DNA of 64,000 nucleotides from assembly GCA_963726065.1 (NCBI GenBank), contig CAVSAU010000016.1, positions 558,001-622,000 on the forward strand, read 5' to 3'. Within the stretch, counting starts at the first letter, position 1. Each line of letters starts with the position of its first letter. The translations under genes were made by a program, and so were the position numbers. Positions 8,946 through 19,160 of this stretch are shown in pieces. Source of the DNA: Neomesorhizobium sp963726065 (GTDB taxonomy: Bacteria > Pseudomonadota > Alphaproteobacteria > Rhizobiales > Rhizobiaceae). A model generated the notes under the pieces. That model did no database searches. It was not told where the DNA came from and was given only the letters and a program-made list of their open reading frames with translations.

Positions 8946-9841
8946 GGCAGGAGATCCTTCAGATGATAGAGGAACTTGCCAAGCTTGCCGCCGTAGTTGC
9001 CGGCGCTGATGCGCGTTGCGCCCCGTGCCGGCCCGAGATCGGTGACGGCGTTAATGCCCGCCTTCATCGCGGCCGTCACGGCATCGCTGGTTTCCCCGTC
9101 GATGACGATTTCGAGCACGGCGTTGATGTCGGGGCCGAGCTGGCTTTTGGCGACGCCGCGCAAGGTCGGCGCGAAGGCATCGTTGGTGGAGGCGATCATG
9201 CCTTTGTATTTGCCGCCGATCTTCGAGCCCGAGCGGACGACGCCGCCGGGAAACGGCATAATGGCGCCGGGCACATGATGGATGGCCTCGACAGCGGCTT
9301 CCGCCGCGGCCAACGCCTTGCCGCTCGATTGGGCGAGCAGCAGAAGGTTTCCGCCGCCGACAGCCTCCTTGGTCATGCCGGTCGTCGCTTCGCAGACGAA
9401 TTCGCCGTCCATCACCGGAATGCGCCAGAAATGCCGGCCAGCGAGCTTTTTGGAAACCTGCCAGCCATCACCGAAATAGCGCAGCGCCGAACCGAGCTTC
9501 AATTGCGTCGGACCTTCGAGACCGGCGAAACAGGCGCTGCCCGGCGACGTCAGCACGCATTGCCCGACCCGGTTCAGCAATTGTTTCTGCAGTTCGTCCG
9601 AGCTCACTGCAAAGACCATCACGCGGCAGCCGGGACGACCGTCCGGCGTTTGCGACGGCGGCATTTCGACATCGACCGCCGCCTCGCAACCGCAGCCGAT
9701 GACCGAGGTGGCGAAGCCGGTCATCGAAGCCGCCGCCTGGCGCATCCATTTGCGGTTCGGACCGGTGATGACGATTGCTGTGGCGCGCATGCCGAAGGCT
9801 TCGGCATAGGTGTCGTCGATTGCCACGCCGTTGACGTTCAA
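8942..9841 (-). CDS. fhcD: Formylmethanofuran--tetrahydromethanopterin N-formyltransferase (Fhc subunit D)
   Basis: Cytoplasmic formyltransferase of the Fhc complex, moving the formyl group between H4MPT and methanofuran. Unbroken over 299 aa. Recognisable blocks are NGVAIDDTYAEAFGM at the N-terminus, AVDVEMPPSQTPDGRPG, TATG-like FVCEATTGMTKEAVGGGN, PFPGGVVRSGSKIGGKYKG and ISAGNYGGKLGKFLYHLKDL at the C-terminus. The only upstream start in frame is TTG at 9841; the codons before it (GEVACRT) also run open, so either TTG is used or a nearby indel hides the true junction with fhcA. It overlaps fhcC by 4 bp. Confidence 0.92.
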   Translation of the reverse strand: MNVNGVAIDDTYAEAFGMRATAIVITGPNRKWMRQAAASMTGFATSVIGCGCEAAVDVEMPPSQTPDGRPGCRVMVFAVSSDELQKQLLNRVGQCVLTSPGSACFAGLEGPTQLKLGSALRYFGDGWQVSKKLAGRHFWRIPVMDGEFVCEATTGMTKEAVGGGNLLLLAQSSGKALAAAEAAVEAIHHVPGAIMPFPGGVVRSGSKIGGKYKGMIASTNDAFAPTLRGVAKSQLGPDINAVLEIVIDGETSDAVTAAMKAGINAVTDLGPARGATRISAGNYGGKLGKFLYHLKDLLP

Positions 9842-11475
9842 GGTCCGGCATGCGACCTCGCCGAATGGATTTTCGCGCTGCGATCGCGGCGTCGGGAAAA
9901 GTGAACCAGTCGAGCGACAGGCCGTAACGCTGCTGGTGGTAATCTTCCAGCCGCCTCACCATCGCCTTGTCTGGCGCGCGGCTTGAGCCGTCAGCGCCCT
10001 GCCCCAGCGGTAATGCGTGATCTCGCCGTCCTTGACGACCAGGTCGCCGTCCTTGAACACATAGGCCGCCCGACCGAACATTTTCGCGACGTCGGCGCTC
10101 TTGCGGTAGACCGCGACATCGGCGATGGCACCAGCGCCGAGATGGCCGCGATCGGAGAGGCCAAGCAGCTCTGGCGGGGGCCGCCCGCGTCATGATGGCG
10201 ATTTCCTCGAACGTGTATTCGCGGTCGATCGACAGCAGCGTCGAGGTGGCCAGCGCTGACTTCGGCAGGCTAGCGGCCGCTTCGTTGCGCGCTTCGCGGT
10301 CCATCAGCAGCTCGAACAGCTGCGGATAGGCGGTGAAGGGTGCGCCGTTCGGATGATCTGTTGTGAAGAACACTCGCCATGGATCTGATGATCAGAAGGA
10401 AAAGCTCCAGACCTACCGCCCATTGCACAGCGCCGTAGAAATCGTCGCGATAGCGGTAAGGCACGATGCCGCCGCCGTTGCCGTCGCCATCGTGAATGAC
10501 GAACTTCTTCGGGCTTGCGGTGCCGCGCGCCGAGAATTGCCGCATCACGTCGGAGGAAATCGTCACGGTCTGGCCGAACATCACCTGGCCGATGTCGATG
10601 GTCACTTCCGGCGTTGAGTTGACGACCTCGGCAAGACGGGCCGCGGCAGAGGAGAATTTGCGTTTGCCCTCGGTGCCATAGCCGTAGAATTGCAGATGGG
10701 CGAGATGCAGCGGCACGCCTTCGGCAGCCGCGATCGTGGCCGCGGCAGTATCCGCCGCGCCCGGCTGCGCCGAGGTTGTTGCAATGGACATGCAGCGGAT
10801 GCGGAATGCCGAGCCGCTCGACGGAAGCCTGCAAGGTCTTGACGATCTTGCGCGAACTGACGCCGTACCAGGGCACTACGTCGTCGAGCGAAAAAGTGCG
10901 GACGTTTTCCTTGAACGCGGCCGCAGCCCCGGCATTGATAACCTTGACGCCAAGCGCCCGCGTCGCCCCGACGGTCCAACCGACATAGTCGTCGATCATC
11001 GCTGCCGAGGCGCCGTCGCGGATCATCGAAAGCAGAAAGTCGTCATTGCCGAGGATTGCAAGCGTCGCCTTGTCGATAATCGGGATATCGGCGAGTTCGA
11101 GATGGGTGTGCAGCGCGCTTCCCGGCGACATCGCCGGTTCGACGACCGTAGTGAACCCCATTTTGGCGTAGAGGCAGCCGGTCTCGAAGGTCGACCAGCC
11201 AGCGTTGGAAAGCGGGGTCGCAGCCGGGCGCGGCGCATGGGCCGCGTGCTGTTCGGGCAAAAGCAGGCGCGCCGTGTTCACGTTGCCGCCACCGATATGG
11301 GAGTGGATGTCGATGGCGCCGGCCATGACGATGCAACCGGAGGCGTCGATGGTCGTGTCCGCCTGCCCGCCGGCGGGAGCGTCGACGATCTCGCCATCCG
11401 GATCCAGAGATCGCCCACGCCACGGCGGCCGTTGACGGGATCGATGATGTCGCCGCCGGTGATCCGGGTCAGCAT
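9838..11475 (-). CDS. fhcA: Formyltransferase/hydrolase complex subunit A (frame interrupted)
   Basis: Amidohydrolase-superfamily subunit that hydrolyses the formylated carrier to formate. Starts MLTRITGGDIIDPVNGRRG at 11475. After a shift near 11395 it continues IVDAPAGGQADTTIDASGC and AGAIDIHSHIGGGNVN, which has the HxH metal ligands. Then come NAGWSTFETGCLYAKMGFTT, LHVHCNNLGAAG, HLAHLQFYGYGTEGKRKFSS, VMFGQTVTISSDVMRQFSAR and FFTTDHPNGAPFTAYPQLF. It ends near LEDYHQQRYGLSLDWFTFPD. Breaks occur near 11395, 10760, 10385, 10180-10010 and 9890. Corrected length is about 545 aa. The 3' end is uncertain by a few codons because of the indel next to fhcD. Confidence 0.85.
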
Positions 11476-12568
11476 GGCAGTGCGTACCCCGCCGAGATGG
11501 CTCGGCGATCATGCGCAAGCGCCAACGCCGCCGAGGGCAGCTCCGAGGCTGCGGTTGCCGCAGCAGCCCTCAGCGTTCCCGTGCGCGTGCAATAGGCGAC
11601 GCGTCATGGTCGACGCCGGGTTCGCCGATCGCGATGGTGATCGCCGCGCCGACGACTGGCGCGCCGGTCTTCGCCAGCGCGATCAGCCTGGTGCCGTTGC
11701 GTCGGGCCGGCAGGACGGCTCGCCGAGACGGCGATCCGCAGATGAAGATCAGCTTCGCCGGCCGCGAGCATGCGGGCGACATCGAAACGCCAGGGATCGA
11801 ATTCGGGAACACCGCGCGCAAAGCCGATGCGCATGCGGGAAACCGGTCATCCAGGTCGGAAGCAAGCGAGCAGCCCCAACCACTTTCGCTTGCGGGCAGA
11901 TGCAGCGCGGAGGCGCGCGATTTCCGGTTGAGATCGGCGACCAGCCCCTGCAGCATCTCGAGCGCCAGGCCGTCGGATGCCGTGGCCGGAGAACAGGAAG
12001 ACCGGAAACCGCGCAGTCGCCGAGCGCGCTGGCGAAACGCTCGAAAATTCGACACCGGCGTCGCCACTTGCCGACCGCGACTGCGGCCCGAAGCGCAGCC
12101 AGCGTGGCGGCAAGACCGGCCTCGCCGCAGGACAGACGGGTGGCCTTGCTGTTGCCGGGATGCCGCGATGCGCCAGGCTTGCCATCGCCGATCAGGAAGA
12201 AATGACGCGCGTTCGGCGGCCGAAAGATCGGGAACCGTGTCGGCCGAGTTCCGCGAACCAGATCATGATGGATGGCAGGCAGCTCGCCGACGATCGACGA
12301 CGACGTCGGCCCGCCGGCGCACCTCGCCGGGCGCAACTGTCATGCCGCCCTTGTCGGTGAAGAGCGCCGTCTCGCGGGCAAGCGCGGCGCCATCTACATG
12401 GTCATAGGCGCCGCCAACCCGCTCAGCGAGCGCGATCGCCGCGCGCGTGCCGTGAATATCCGTGTCGAAGCTGAATACCGGGCACCGGCTTGAGTCCAGA
12501 AGCCTCGCGGCATGTTCGGCCGCGCGCTCCACCAGCGTTTCCCGGTTGCCGATCCATGCAACCGCCAT
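11469..12568 (-). CDS. fhcB: Formyltransferase/hydrolase complex subunit B (heavily frame interrupted)
   Basis: Homologue of the B subunit of formylmethanofuran dehydrogenase; in methylotrophs it is described as lacking the molybdopterin/tungsten redox role. The N-terminus MAVAWIGNRETLVERAAEHA at 12568 is clean for ~90 residues (SFDTDIHGTRAAIALAERVG, ALARETALFTDKGGMTVAPG). The rest alternates between frames: HHDLVRGTRPTRFPIFRPPN, CGEAGLAATLAALRAAVAVG, PGVSMSPACSRPAKLIFICG, and near the end ATAASELPSAAL. The probable stop is a TGA (11471-11469) inside the fhcA start region. First fhc gene; the 118 bp upstream gap to the dehydratase gene is the likely leader. Identity rests mainly on the N-terminus and its position. 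Confidence 0.7.
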
Positions 12569-12685
12569 TCACTATGCTACTTTCTGGTGCCGGCTCAACT
12601 CTAGACGAAACTAATTTGGCCGTGAACCCCGCTCTTGCCCGTCGCGAAGGGTTTCAGCCGACGGCGCCTTTGCCATCTCAAATGT

Positions 12686-13067
12686 TCAGTCGTATTTGAT
12701 GTAGGCGAAGCGCTGGTCCGTCGTGCGGCGTGCCTTCCAGCGCGCCGCCCTCCTTGCGGGCTGCCATTGGACGACGTCCTCGATCTTCTTCGCCAGTTCG
12801 AAATCCTTGTCGGTGATGCCCTTGGCAGCGTGGTTCATCAGCCGCACCTCGACCCAGGCGTAGGAAGCGGTGATGTCGGGATGATGCCAGGCCGCCTCGG
12901 CCAGATGGCCGACCGTATTGATCACCATCAGCGTGCCCTTCCAGCTGTTGCGTCTTGTATTTGCGGCGGATCCAGCCGTTCTCGTAGCGCCATTTCGGCA
13001 GCTCCTTCTGCAGCCGCTCGGCGATCTCGGCTTCCGAATAGGTTTTTTCCTTGGCTGTCTCGCTCAT
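12686..13067 (-). CDS. 4a-hydroxytetrahydrobiopterin (pterin-4a-carbinolamine) dehydratase family protein (frame interrupted)
   Basis: Small PhhB/DCoH-like pterin protein. Starts MSETAKEKTYSEAEIAERLQ at 13067, followed by LPKWRYENGWIRRKYKT. After one indel near 12935 it continues MVINTVGHLAEAAWHHPDIT, with the catalytic AxxxxHHP motif (AAWHHPD), and ASYAWVEVRLMNHAAKGITD. It ends in a basic tail (ARRTTDQRFAYIKYD) at 12686. About 127 aa, slightly longer than the ~100 aa family core. It lies just upstream of fhcB on the same strand, so a role in pterin chemistry of the H4MPT pathway is likelier than phenylalanine hydroxylation; no phenylalanine hydroxylase gene was seen here. Confidence 0.8.
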
Positions 13068-13218
13068 CTCGGTCTCCGCCGCTCCCCGGTCCAGTGCCGG
13101 CACCAAAGTCGGAGCACGTTTCGGCCCGACTGGCTTGCCCCAGCACCGAAAGCCGTTATCATGGACCGCGGGCACCTAAACTTCAGTGATGCATTATGAT
13201 GCACCCACTCGGGGGCAG

Positions 13219-14201
13219 ATGTCGAATTCCGTTACAATAAAGGTGCCCGCCCGCCTGCATCTCGGCTTTCTCGATCCGAACGGCGATTTCGGGACGCCGT
13301 TTCGGCAGCCTCGGTCTGCCGCTGAGCGAGCCGGAAACCGTCGTGACGCTGTCGCGTGCGCAGGAGACCGTCGATCGAGGGACCTGAAAGCGATCGCGCC
13401 GCGCGCATCTGACAACGCTCTGCCGGCATCTCGGCATCCGCATCGCACCATCGTCTGGTGGTCGAGCAGGCCATCCCGCGCCATGCCGGGCTGGGTTCCG
13501 GCACGCAGATCGCGCTTGCGGTGGCGGCCGCGCTGCGCACGCTGCACGGCCTGCCGCTCGATATCGCCGGCGACGCGACCTAGGCTGGCGCGCGGCACCC
13601 GCTCCGGCATCGGCATCGCAAGCTTCGACAAGCGGCGGCGTCATCATCGATGCCGGCAAGGACGACAGCGGCCGGCCGCCGCCGGTCGTCGCACGGCTGC
13701 CTTTTCCGGAGGAATGGCGGGTGCTCCTGATCCTCGACCATGATGCGGACGGGCTGCATGGCGAGGACGAGGTGGCGGCGTTCCGTGCGCTTGCCGCCTT
13801 TCCCCGAAAGCGGTGTCGGCGAGATCTGCAGGCACGTGCTGATGGGCGTCATGCCGGCGCTCGTCGAGCGCGACCTCGCCGCTTTCGGCGCCGCGATATC
13901 GGCAATCCAGCGGCTGGTCGGCAACTATTTCGCGCCGGCGCAAGGCGGCGTGTTCACCTCCGAGACGTGTCGAAGGCTGGCGCATCGGCTGGCCGAAGCG
14001 GGCGCAGTCGGCATCGGGCAGAGCTCGTGGGGACCGACGGGATTTGCCTTCGCGCCTTCGGAAGCAGTGGCCTGCAGCATGGTCGGCCGCGCGCAGGAAC
14101 GCGGCGGACGGGAATCGAATCAGGATCGTGCGCGGCAGGAACGCCGGCGCGAAGATCAGCGCGACCGGGCTCGACCTGGTGGAGCTAGGTCGGCAGCCTA
14201 A
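13219..14201 (+). CDS. Beta-ribofuranosylaminobenzene 5'-phosphate synthase family protein (frame interrupted)
   Basis: GHMP-kinase-fold enzyme of H4MPT biosynthesis (orf4 of Methylobacterium), condensing 4-hydroxybenzoate or p-aminobenzoate with PRPP to begin the arylamine side of the cofactor. Starts MSNSVTIKVPARLHLGFLDP at 13219; RLHLGFLDPNGDFG is the family N-terminal signature. Later blocks in other frames are RHAGLGSGTQIALAVAAALR, GVGEICRHVLMGVMPALVER, GNYFAPAQGGVFTSE and GIGQSSWGPTGFAFAPSEA. At least five breaks are needed. The end is taken at TAA 14199-14201 but may shift. It diverges from the dehydratase/fhc genes across a 151 bp gap that probably carries both promoters, and heads the plus-strand set leading to fae. 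Confidence 0.78.
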
Positions 14202-14227
14202 CGTCGACGCCCAGCAGGAAGGCGAAG

Positions 14228-15134
14228 ATGGCCCGCAAACATATCCTCCACATGCTGACCCCGCTGAAGCAGATGAGCCCGTTCGACGTGAACATGGCGC
14301 TCGACGCCGGCTTCGACGCGGTGGTGCCCTATGTCGACGTTGAGCTTGGCGAGACGTGACCGGGCTCGTGCAGGACGCGATCTTTTCGCGGCCGCCGGAC
14401 GCCGGCGTCGATACCGGCATCTTCATCGCCGGCAAGGACGTGTCGCTGGCGCTCGACATGTTCGACGCCGGCGAAGAAGGCGATGGTGCCGCCATTCAAG
14501 GTGTCGGTGTTCGCCGATCCGGCAGGCTCCTTCACCACGGCCGCGGCCATGGTCGCCAAGGTCGAGAAGGCGCTTGAGAAAGAAGTTCGAGCGCGGACTG
14601 AAGGATACACGGATCGCGTCTTCGGCGCGACCGGCGTGGTCGGTTTCTGCACGGCTGTCATTGCGGCCAAGGAAGGCGCCGAAGGTCACGCTCGTCGGGC
14701 ATGACGGCGTCGAGCGGGTGAAGCAAGATCGCCGCCGAGATCAAGAAGCCGGTTCGGCGTCGGACGTCGACGCCGCCGACGGCTCGACCGACGCCGCAAG
14801 AAAACAGCATCGTCGCGCGCCAGCGAAGTGATCCTCGCGCCGCCAAGGCGGGCGTGCAGGTGATCTCAAGGCTGCACATGTGCAGGCGCCGACAGCCTGC
14901 TGATCGCAGCCGACGTCAATGCGGTTCCGCCCGCCGGCATCGAAGGCGCTGACGGTCCACGCCAATGGCGATCCGCTCGAAGCGACAAAGGCTGTCGGCA
15001 TTGGCCCGCTCGCTATCGGCAATGTCAAGTACAAGATCGAATTCGGCCTCTTCAAGAAGATGATCGAAGCCGAGAAAACGGTCACCTTCGATTTCCAGGA
15101 TGCCTTCTCCCTTGCACGCGAAATCGCCAAATAA
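14228..15134 (+). CDS. mtdB: NAD(P)-dependent methylene-tetrahydromethanopterin dehydrogenase (frame interrupted)
   Basis: Oxidises methylene-H4MPT to methenyl-H4MPT with NAD(P)+, the second step of formaldehyde oxidation. Starts MARKHILHMLTPLKQMSPFD at 14228, then VNMALDAGFDAVVPYVDVEL, IFIAGKDVSLALDMFDA and FADPAGSFTTAAAMVAKVEK. The Rossmann motif VFGATGVVGFCTAVIAAKEG follows, and SLLIAADVNAVPPAGIEG lies near the end. The tail VKYKIEFGLFKKMIEAEKTV to TAA 15132-15134 is intact. Breaks occur near 14360, 14480, 14575, 14690, 14725, 14800 and 14890. Corrected length is about 300 aa, as in the family. MtdB rather than MtdA is inferred from its position among mch, fae and the H4MPT genes. Confidence 0.85.
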
Positions 15135-16255
15135 CTCCGCGACGCTTTTGATCGCCGCGATTTCGGGCCGTGCGACTTGCCGCGGCGGCGCGGCGCGCGG
15201 GCTACCGGCCGCTGGTGGCGGATTTGTTCTGCGATACGGACACGGTGGCGCTGGCGCGAAGCGCGATGCACGCTTCCCGGCGATCTGACGGAGCGGCATC
15301 GACGCGGGCGCACCATCGAAGCGCTGCGAAAACTTGCCGCCGGCGAAGAACAGCCGGTCGCGGTGGTGCTGGGCTCTGGCTTCGAACGCAAGCCGGAGCT
15401 CGTGGATCGAATCGCGCGGCGAATTTCCGCTGGCGGGCAACGGCGCAACGATCCGCCGTGTGAAGGACCCGCAAATGCTTTCCGCCGATTGCGCAGCACT
15501 GGGCATTCCCCATCCGGAACTTGAGGCGGGACCGTCCCGCAGATCCGCGAAAACTGGGTGGTCAAGACAGTCGGCGCCGCAGGCGGCACGCATATCAGGC
15601 GCGCCAACGGCGAAGACGCCTCCGCAGGCCGTTATTTCCAGCGTTTCGTTCCCGGGCAAAAGCGTCTCGGCGCTGTTTGTCGGCGACGGACGGAAGGCCC
15701 AGTATCGTCGGGTTCAGCCGACAATGGACGTCGCCCGCTCCACGGCCAGCCCTACCGTTACGGCGGCGCTGTGCGCCTGCGACGCTTCGACCGGCAGGAT
15801 AACGTCACGATCAGCGGGCTGGCTCTCCGCCCTGACGGCGCGAACCGGACTTGTAGGGCTTGTGCAGCGCCGACTTCATCAGACCCGCGACGGCTACCGT
15901 CTGATCGAGATCAATCCGCGGCCCGGCGCGACGCTTGACATTTTCGACAGCCTCGACGCGCCGCTGATGGAGACGCACATCTCGGTGCATCGCGTGGCGA
16001 AACCTACCGCTTGCCCCATTTCGCCGACAGCATGGCGTCGATGATCGCCTATGCGGCAACACCGGTAGCGCGGTTTCCGGCGGTCGACTGGCCGGACTGG
16101 ACCGCGGACCATCAATCGGCAGGCACGCGGCTTTCGCGCCGGCGATCCCGTCTGCACCGTCTTCGCGACCGGGCCGAACGCAGCGGCAACGCAGCGCGCC
16201 GTGGAGGCGCAGGCCCGAAGCGCTTCAAGCCGCGTGGGAAGGATGCCCGACATGA
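15135..16255 (+). CDS. ATP-grasp domain protein of the H4MPT gene cluster (orf5-like, frame interrupted)
   Basis: ATP-grasp ligase found next to mch in bacterial H4MPT clusters (orf5 of Methylobacterium). The early segment RAGYRPLVADLFCDTDTVAL is followed by AGEEQPVAVVLGSGFERKPE, ADCAALGIPHPEL and ENWVVKTVGAAGGTHIRRAN, which looks like an ATP-grasp lysine/glycine loop. GYRLIEINPRPGATLDIFD is the acidic Mg-binding end. It finishes ALQAAWEGCPT at TGA 16253-16255, overlapping the ATG of mch. No good start codon is visible right after the mtdB stop; an indel probably hides it, and GTG 15170 is the first usable one. At least six breaks. The reaction is unproven; amide ligation to a cofactor precursor is the family-based guess. 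Confidence 0.7.
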
Positions 16256-17210
16256 AGGACGGCACGGCATTCCTGAACGACAATGCACAGAAGATCGCCG
16301 ACAGCATGATGGGCGAGGCCGAACGACTGCGTGTTTGCCGTCACTAGAGGTTCCATCGGCGAGACCCTTATCGACGCCGGCGCAAAGGTGGCCGGCGGGA
16401 TCGAGGCCGGGCTGCGCATGGCCGAAGCGGCGATGGGCGGGCTGGGCGCGATTTCTCTGGAATGGACCGCGCCTCGGAAAAGTGGCCGTTCTGCATCGAG
16501 GTTCGATCCTCGCAGCCGGTACTCGCCTGCCTCGGCAGCCAGTATGCCGGCTGGAACCTTTCGAGCGGCGGCTATTTCGCCATGGGTTCGGGGCCGGCGC
16601 GAGCGCTTGCGCGTGTCGAACCGCTATTCGAAACGTTATCCTACAAGGACGAGGCAACGTCGGCGGTGCTGGTGCTGGAGACCGCCGAGCCGCCGCCGGC
16701 CGCCGTCGTCGAAAAAGTCGCCAAGGCGGTAAAGTTGCCAGCTGAAAAGCTCACTTTCTTCTACGCTCCCACGCAGAGTCTCGCCGGCACCGTGCAGATC
16801 GTGGCGCGCGTCCTGGAAGTCGCGTTGCACAAGGCGAACGATCTGAAATTCCCGCTGGAAAACATTGTCGACGGGATTGGCGACGGCACCCGTTCCCGCC
16901 CCTCATCCGGACTTCCTGACCGCGATGGGCCGCACCAACGACGCCATCATTTATGGCGGTATCGCACAACTGTTCGTCGTAGGTAGCCCGAGCAGATGCG
17001 CAGGCACTGGCTGAAAAACTGCCCAGCAGCGCCTCGCGCGACCACGGGCAGCCGTTTGCGGCGATATTCAAGAAGTTCAAGGGCGATTTCTACGCGATCG
17101 ACCCATTGCTGTTCAGCCCGGCTGAAGTGATCGTGACGGCGATCGAAAGCGGCGATACATTCCGCGCCGGCGGCCGCGACCAGGAGATGCTCGAAGCGAG
17201 CCTGGGCTGA
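16252..17210 (+). CDS. mch: Methenyltetrahydromethanopterin cyclohydrolase (frame interrupted)
   Basis: Hydrolyses methenyl-H4MPT to 5-formyl-H4MPT, the third step of formaldehyde oxidation. Start ATG 16252 is chosen because it overlaps the upstream stop as ATGA and has GGGAAGG upstream; ATG 16243 in the same frame is an alternative. Blocks present are MKDGTAFLNDNAQKIADSMM, IDAGAKVAGGIEAGLRMAEA, CLGSQYAGWNLSSGGYFAMG, GSGPARALARVEPLFETLSY and FFYAPTQSLAGTVQIVARVL. The C-terminal stretch to SLG at 17210 carries DFYAIDPLLFSPAEVIVTAI. Breaks lie near 16335, 16480, 16895 and 16985. About 319 aa, matching the family. Confidence 0.88.
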
Positions 17211-17239
17211 AGCGACGATGACAGCAGGAAGGTTAACGC

Positions 17240-18156
17240 GTGATCCCCCGCATCCTCATCGTCAATGACAATTCCGACAAACGCATCGCGCGGTCTCGCC
17301 GCGGGTTTCCGGCGGCGCGGCGCGGTGGCGATCGAGCGCATCGCTTGCCACGCTCGCCTTCGACACCGGCAGCCCTTCGGGAATTTCGATTCCAGGCTTC
17401 GACGGCGCGCTCCCCGATGCGGTGCTGGTGCGCTCGATCGCGGCCGGCTCGTTCGAGGCGATCACCCGCCGCCTCGGCGTCCTGCACGCGCTGGGCAGGC
17501 TCGGCGTGCCGGTGTGGAACTCGGCGCAGGCGATCGAGCGTTGCGTCGACAAGTCGATGACGACGTTCCTGCTCGCCAATGCCGGACTGCCGACGCCGCC
17601 GACCTTCGCCGTCGAAAGGATCGAAACGGCACGCGCCATCGCCGCGCGGGAACTTCCAGGCGCACCTTTGGTGCTGAAGCCGCTGTTCGGCGCGCAGGGT
17701 CGGGGCATTCGCCTGATCCGCAGCCTCGACGACCTGCCAGCGGAGGACGAAGTGAGCGGCGTGTATTATCTCCAGCACTATGTGCGGCGGCCTGGTCCAC
17801 CCTTCCGCGACTGTCGGGTCTTCGTCTGCGCGGGACGCCGTAGTCGCGATGATGAGCCGCCGCGGCGATGACTGGATCACCAATGTCAATCGCGGCGCGG
17901 TGCCGGAGCCGGTTTCGGGCCATGACCAGGGTGAACTTTGCAGAACTTGCCATCGCCGCGGCCGCTGCAGTCGGCGCCGATTTTGCCGGCGTCGACATCG
18001 TCGCGACGGAGGATGGCGGCCTTATGCGTGCTTGAGGTCAACAGCATGCCGGCGTGGTCGGGGCTGCAATCGGTCGCCGCGGTGAACATCGCCGACGCCA
18101 TCGCGGAAGCCCTGCTGGCCTATCTCGCGGAGCGCCGCGACGACGGCTCGCCTTGA
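17240..18156 (+). CDS. RimK-like ATP-grasp ligase of the H4MPT cluster (orf7-like, frame interrupted)
   Basis: ATP-grasp protein of the RimK/MptN type, proposed to add glutamate to H4MPT or methanofuran-like cofactors. GTG 17240 has AGGAAGG 8 bp upstream and begins IPRILIVNDNSDKRI. The central part is clean: VLVRSIAAGSFEAITRRLGV, LGRLGVPVWNSAQAIERCVD, KSMTTFLLANAGLPTPPTFA and GAPLVLKPLFGAQGRGIRLI (ATP-binding Lys and Gly loop). Near the end come the metal-binding motif VLEVNSMPAWSGLQSVAAVN and AEALLAYLAERRDDGS. Breaks lie near 17283, 17330, 17830, 17935 and 18025. The stop TGA 18154-18156 overlaps a TTG that could start the next gene. Confidence 0.78.
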
Positions 18157-18194
18157 GCAGGCCCTATCGCTTCACCGCACCGGCCAATCGCTGA

Positions 18195-19041
18195 ATGGGA
18201 CTTCCACGCCAGAAATTGGCCGCAGCCTATCAATGGGCCTGCCGGGCGGAGATCGAGGCTCTCAAAGCCCGGCAATGTACATGTCTTCGCCGATGGCCAT
18301 CGCATGTCGGCGCAACAGTTCCTCGACAGTGCCCAGGTTTCCTCCGGACCTCTGACCGATACGGAATTGCCGGTTGGGCAGCGTATACTCGAGGCTGTGC
18401 GGGCAACCCGCGAAACCGTGGGCGTCAATACCAATCTCGGTATCCTTCTTTTGTCTGCACCGCTGATCGCGGCGGCGGAGATGGATGGCGACCTTCGCGA
18501 AAATCTGGGCAAGGTGCTGCGCTCGATGACCATGGACGACGCCCGCGCGGTGTTCGATGCGATCGTGCTCGCTTCGCCGGGAGGGCTGGGGTCGGCCGAT
18601 GCCCATGACGTTCGCGACGCCCCCGCCGTACCGCTGCTGGAAGCCATGCGGGAAGCCTCACAACGCGACATGATCGCGCGCCAATATGTCACTGGTTTCG
18701 CGGATGTTTTCGATGCCGGAATGGTAGGCGTACGACGCAGCCGTTGCGCGCGGCGAGAACTGGCATGTGGCCGGCAGTGGCAGCCTACATGGCCTTTCTT
18801 ACGGGCTTTCCCGACAGCCATGTGGCGCGAAAGCACGGCATCGAAATAGCGGACGCCGTGTGGCGGGAAGCCATCGCCGTGAACGCCAAGCTCGACCAGT
18901 CTGCGGCCGAGGAAGCCCGCATCCGCCAACTGCTGGCGTTCGATGCCGAGTCTCAAGGCCCGCCACATCAACCCCGGCACCTCGGCCGATCTCACCGTGG
19001 CTTGTCTTTTAGTCCACAGTCTCCGCGGCGAACTTGCATAA
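18195..19041 (+). CDS. Triphosphoribosyl-dephospho-CoA synthase-like protein (orf17/CitG-like, frame interrupted)
   Basis: CitG/MdcB-fold protein conserved in bacterial H4MPT clusters (orf17). The family reaction joins ATP-derived triphosphoribose to dephospho-CoA; what it does in H4MPT synthesis is not established. ATG 18195 gives RQKLAAAYQWACRAEIEALK, and after an indel near 18270 GNVHVFADGHRMSAQQFLDS. The clean core has VNTNLGILLLSAPLIAAAEM, SPGGLGSADAHDVRDAPAV and SQRDMIARQYVTGFADVFD. After a second break near 18740 it continues YMAFLTGFPDSHVARKHG, and after a third near 18955 RHINPGTSADLTVACLLVH, ending at TAA 19041. A TTG at 18153 overlapping the previous stop is an alternative start. 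About 280 aa. Confidence 0.78.
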
Positions 19042-19069
19042 GCCATGGCTTGGTGCTTGAATTTCCGCA

Positions 19070-19088
19070 GCGGAAGAAATCCTTCCGC
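19070..19088 (+). terminator. Hairpin in the gap before fae
   Basis: GCGGAAG (19070-19076) and CTTCCGC (19082-19088) form a perfect 7 bp stem with a 5 nt loop, 29 bp after the CitG-like stop. There is no T run, so it may be a weak terminator or a transcript-stability element separating the biosynthesis genes from the fae promoter. Confidence 0.35.
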
Positions 19089-19160
19089 GGCTATCTAGCC
19101 AACCGGCCCGGCAAACCGGGCGCTGCCAACAAGGATAGTCGTCCATCGAGCGTCCGCTCG

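Noticed and set aside
8244..9904. Long plus-strand frames over fhcC and fhcD
   Set aside because: They are mirror images of the glycine-rich fhc genes and carry no family motifs of their own.
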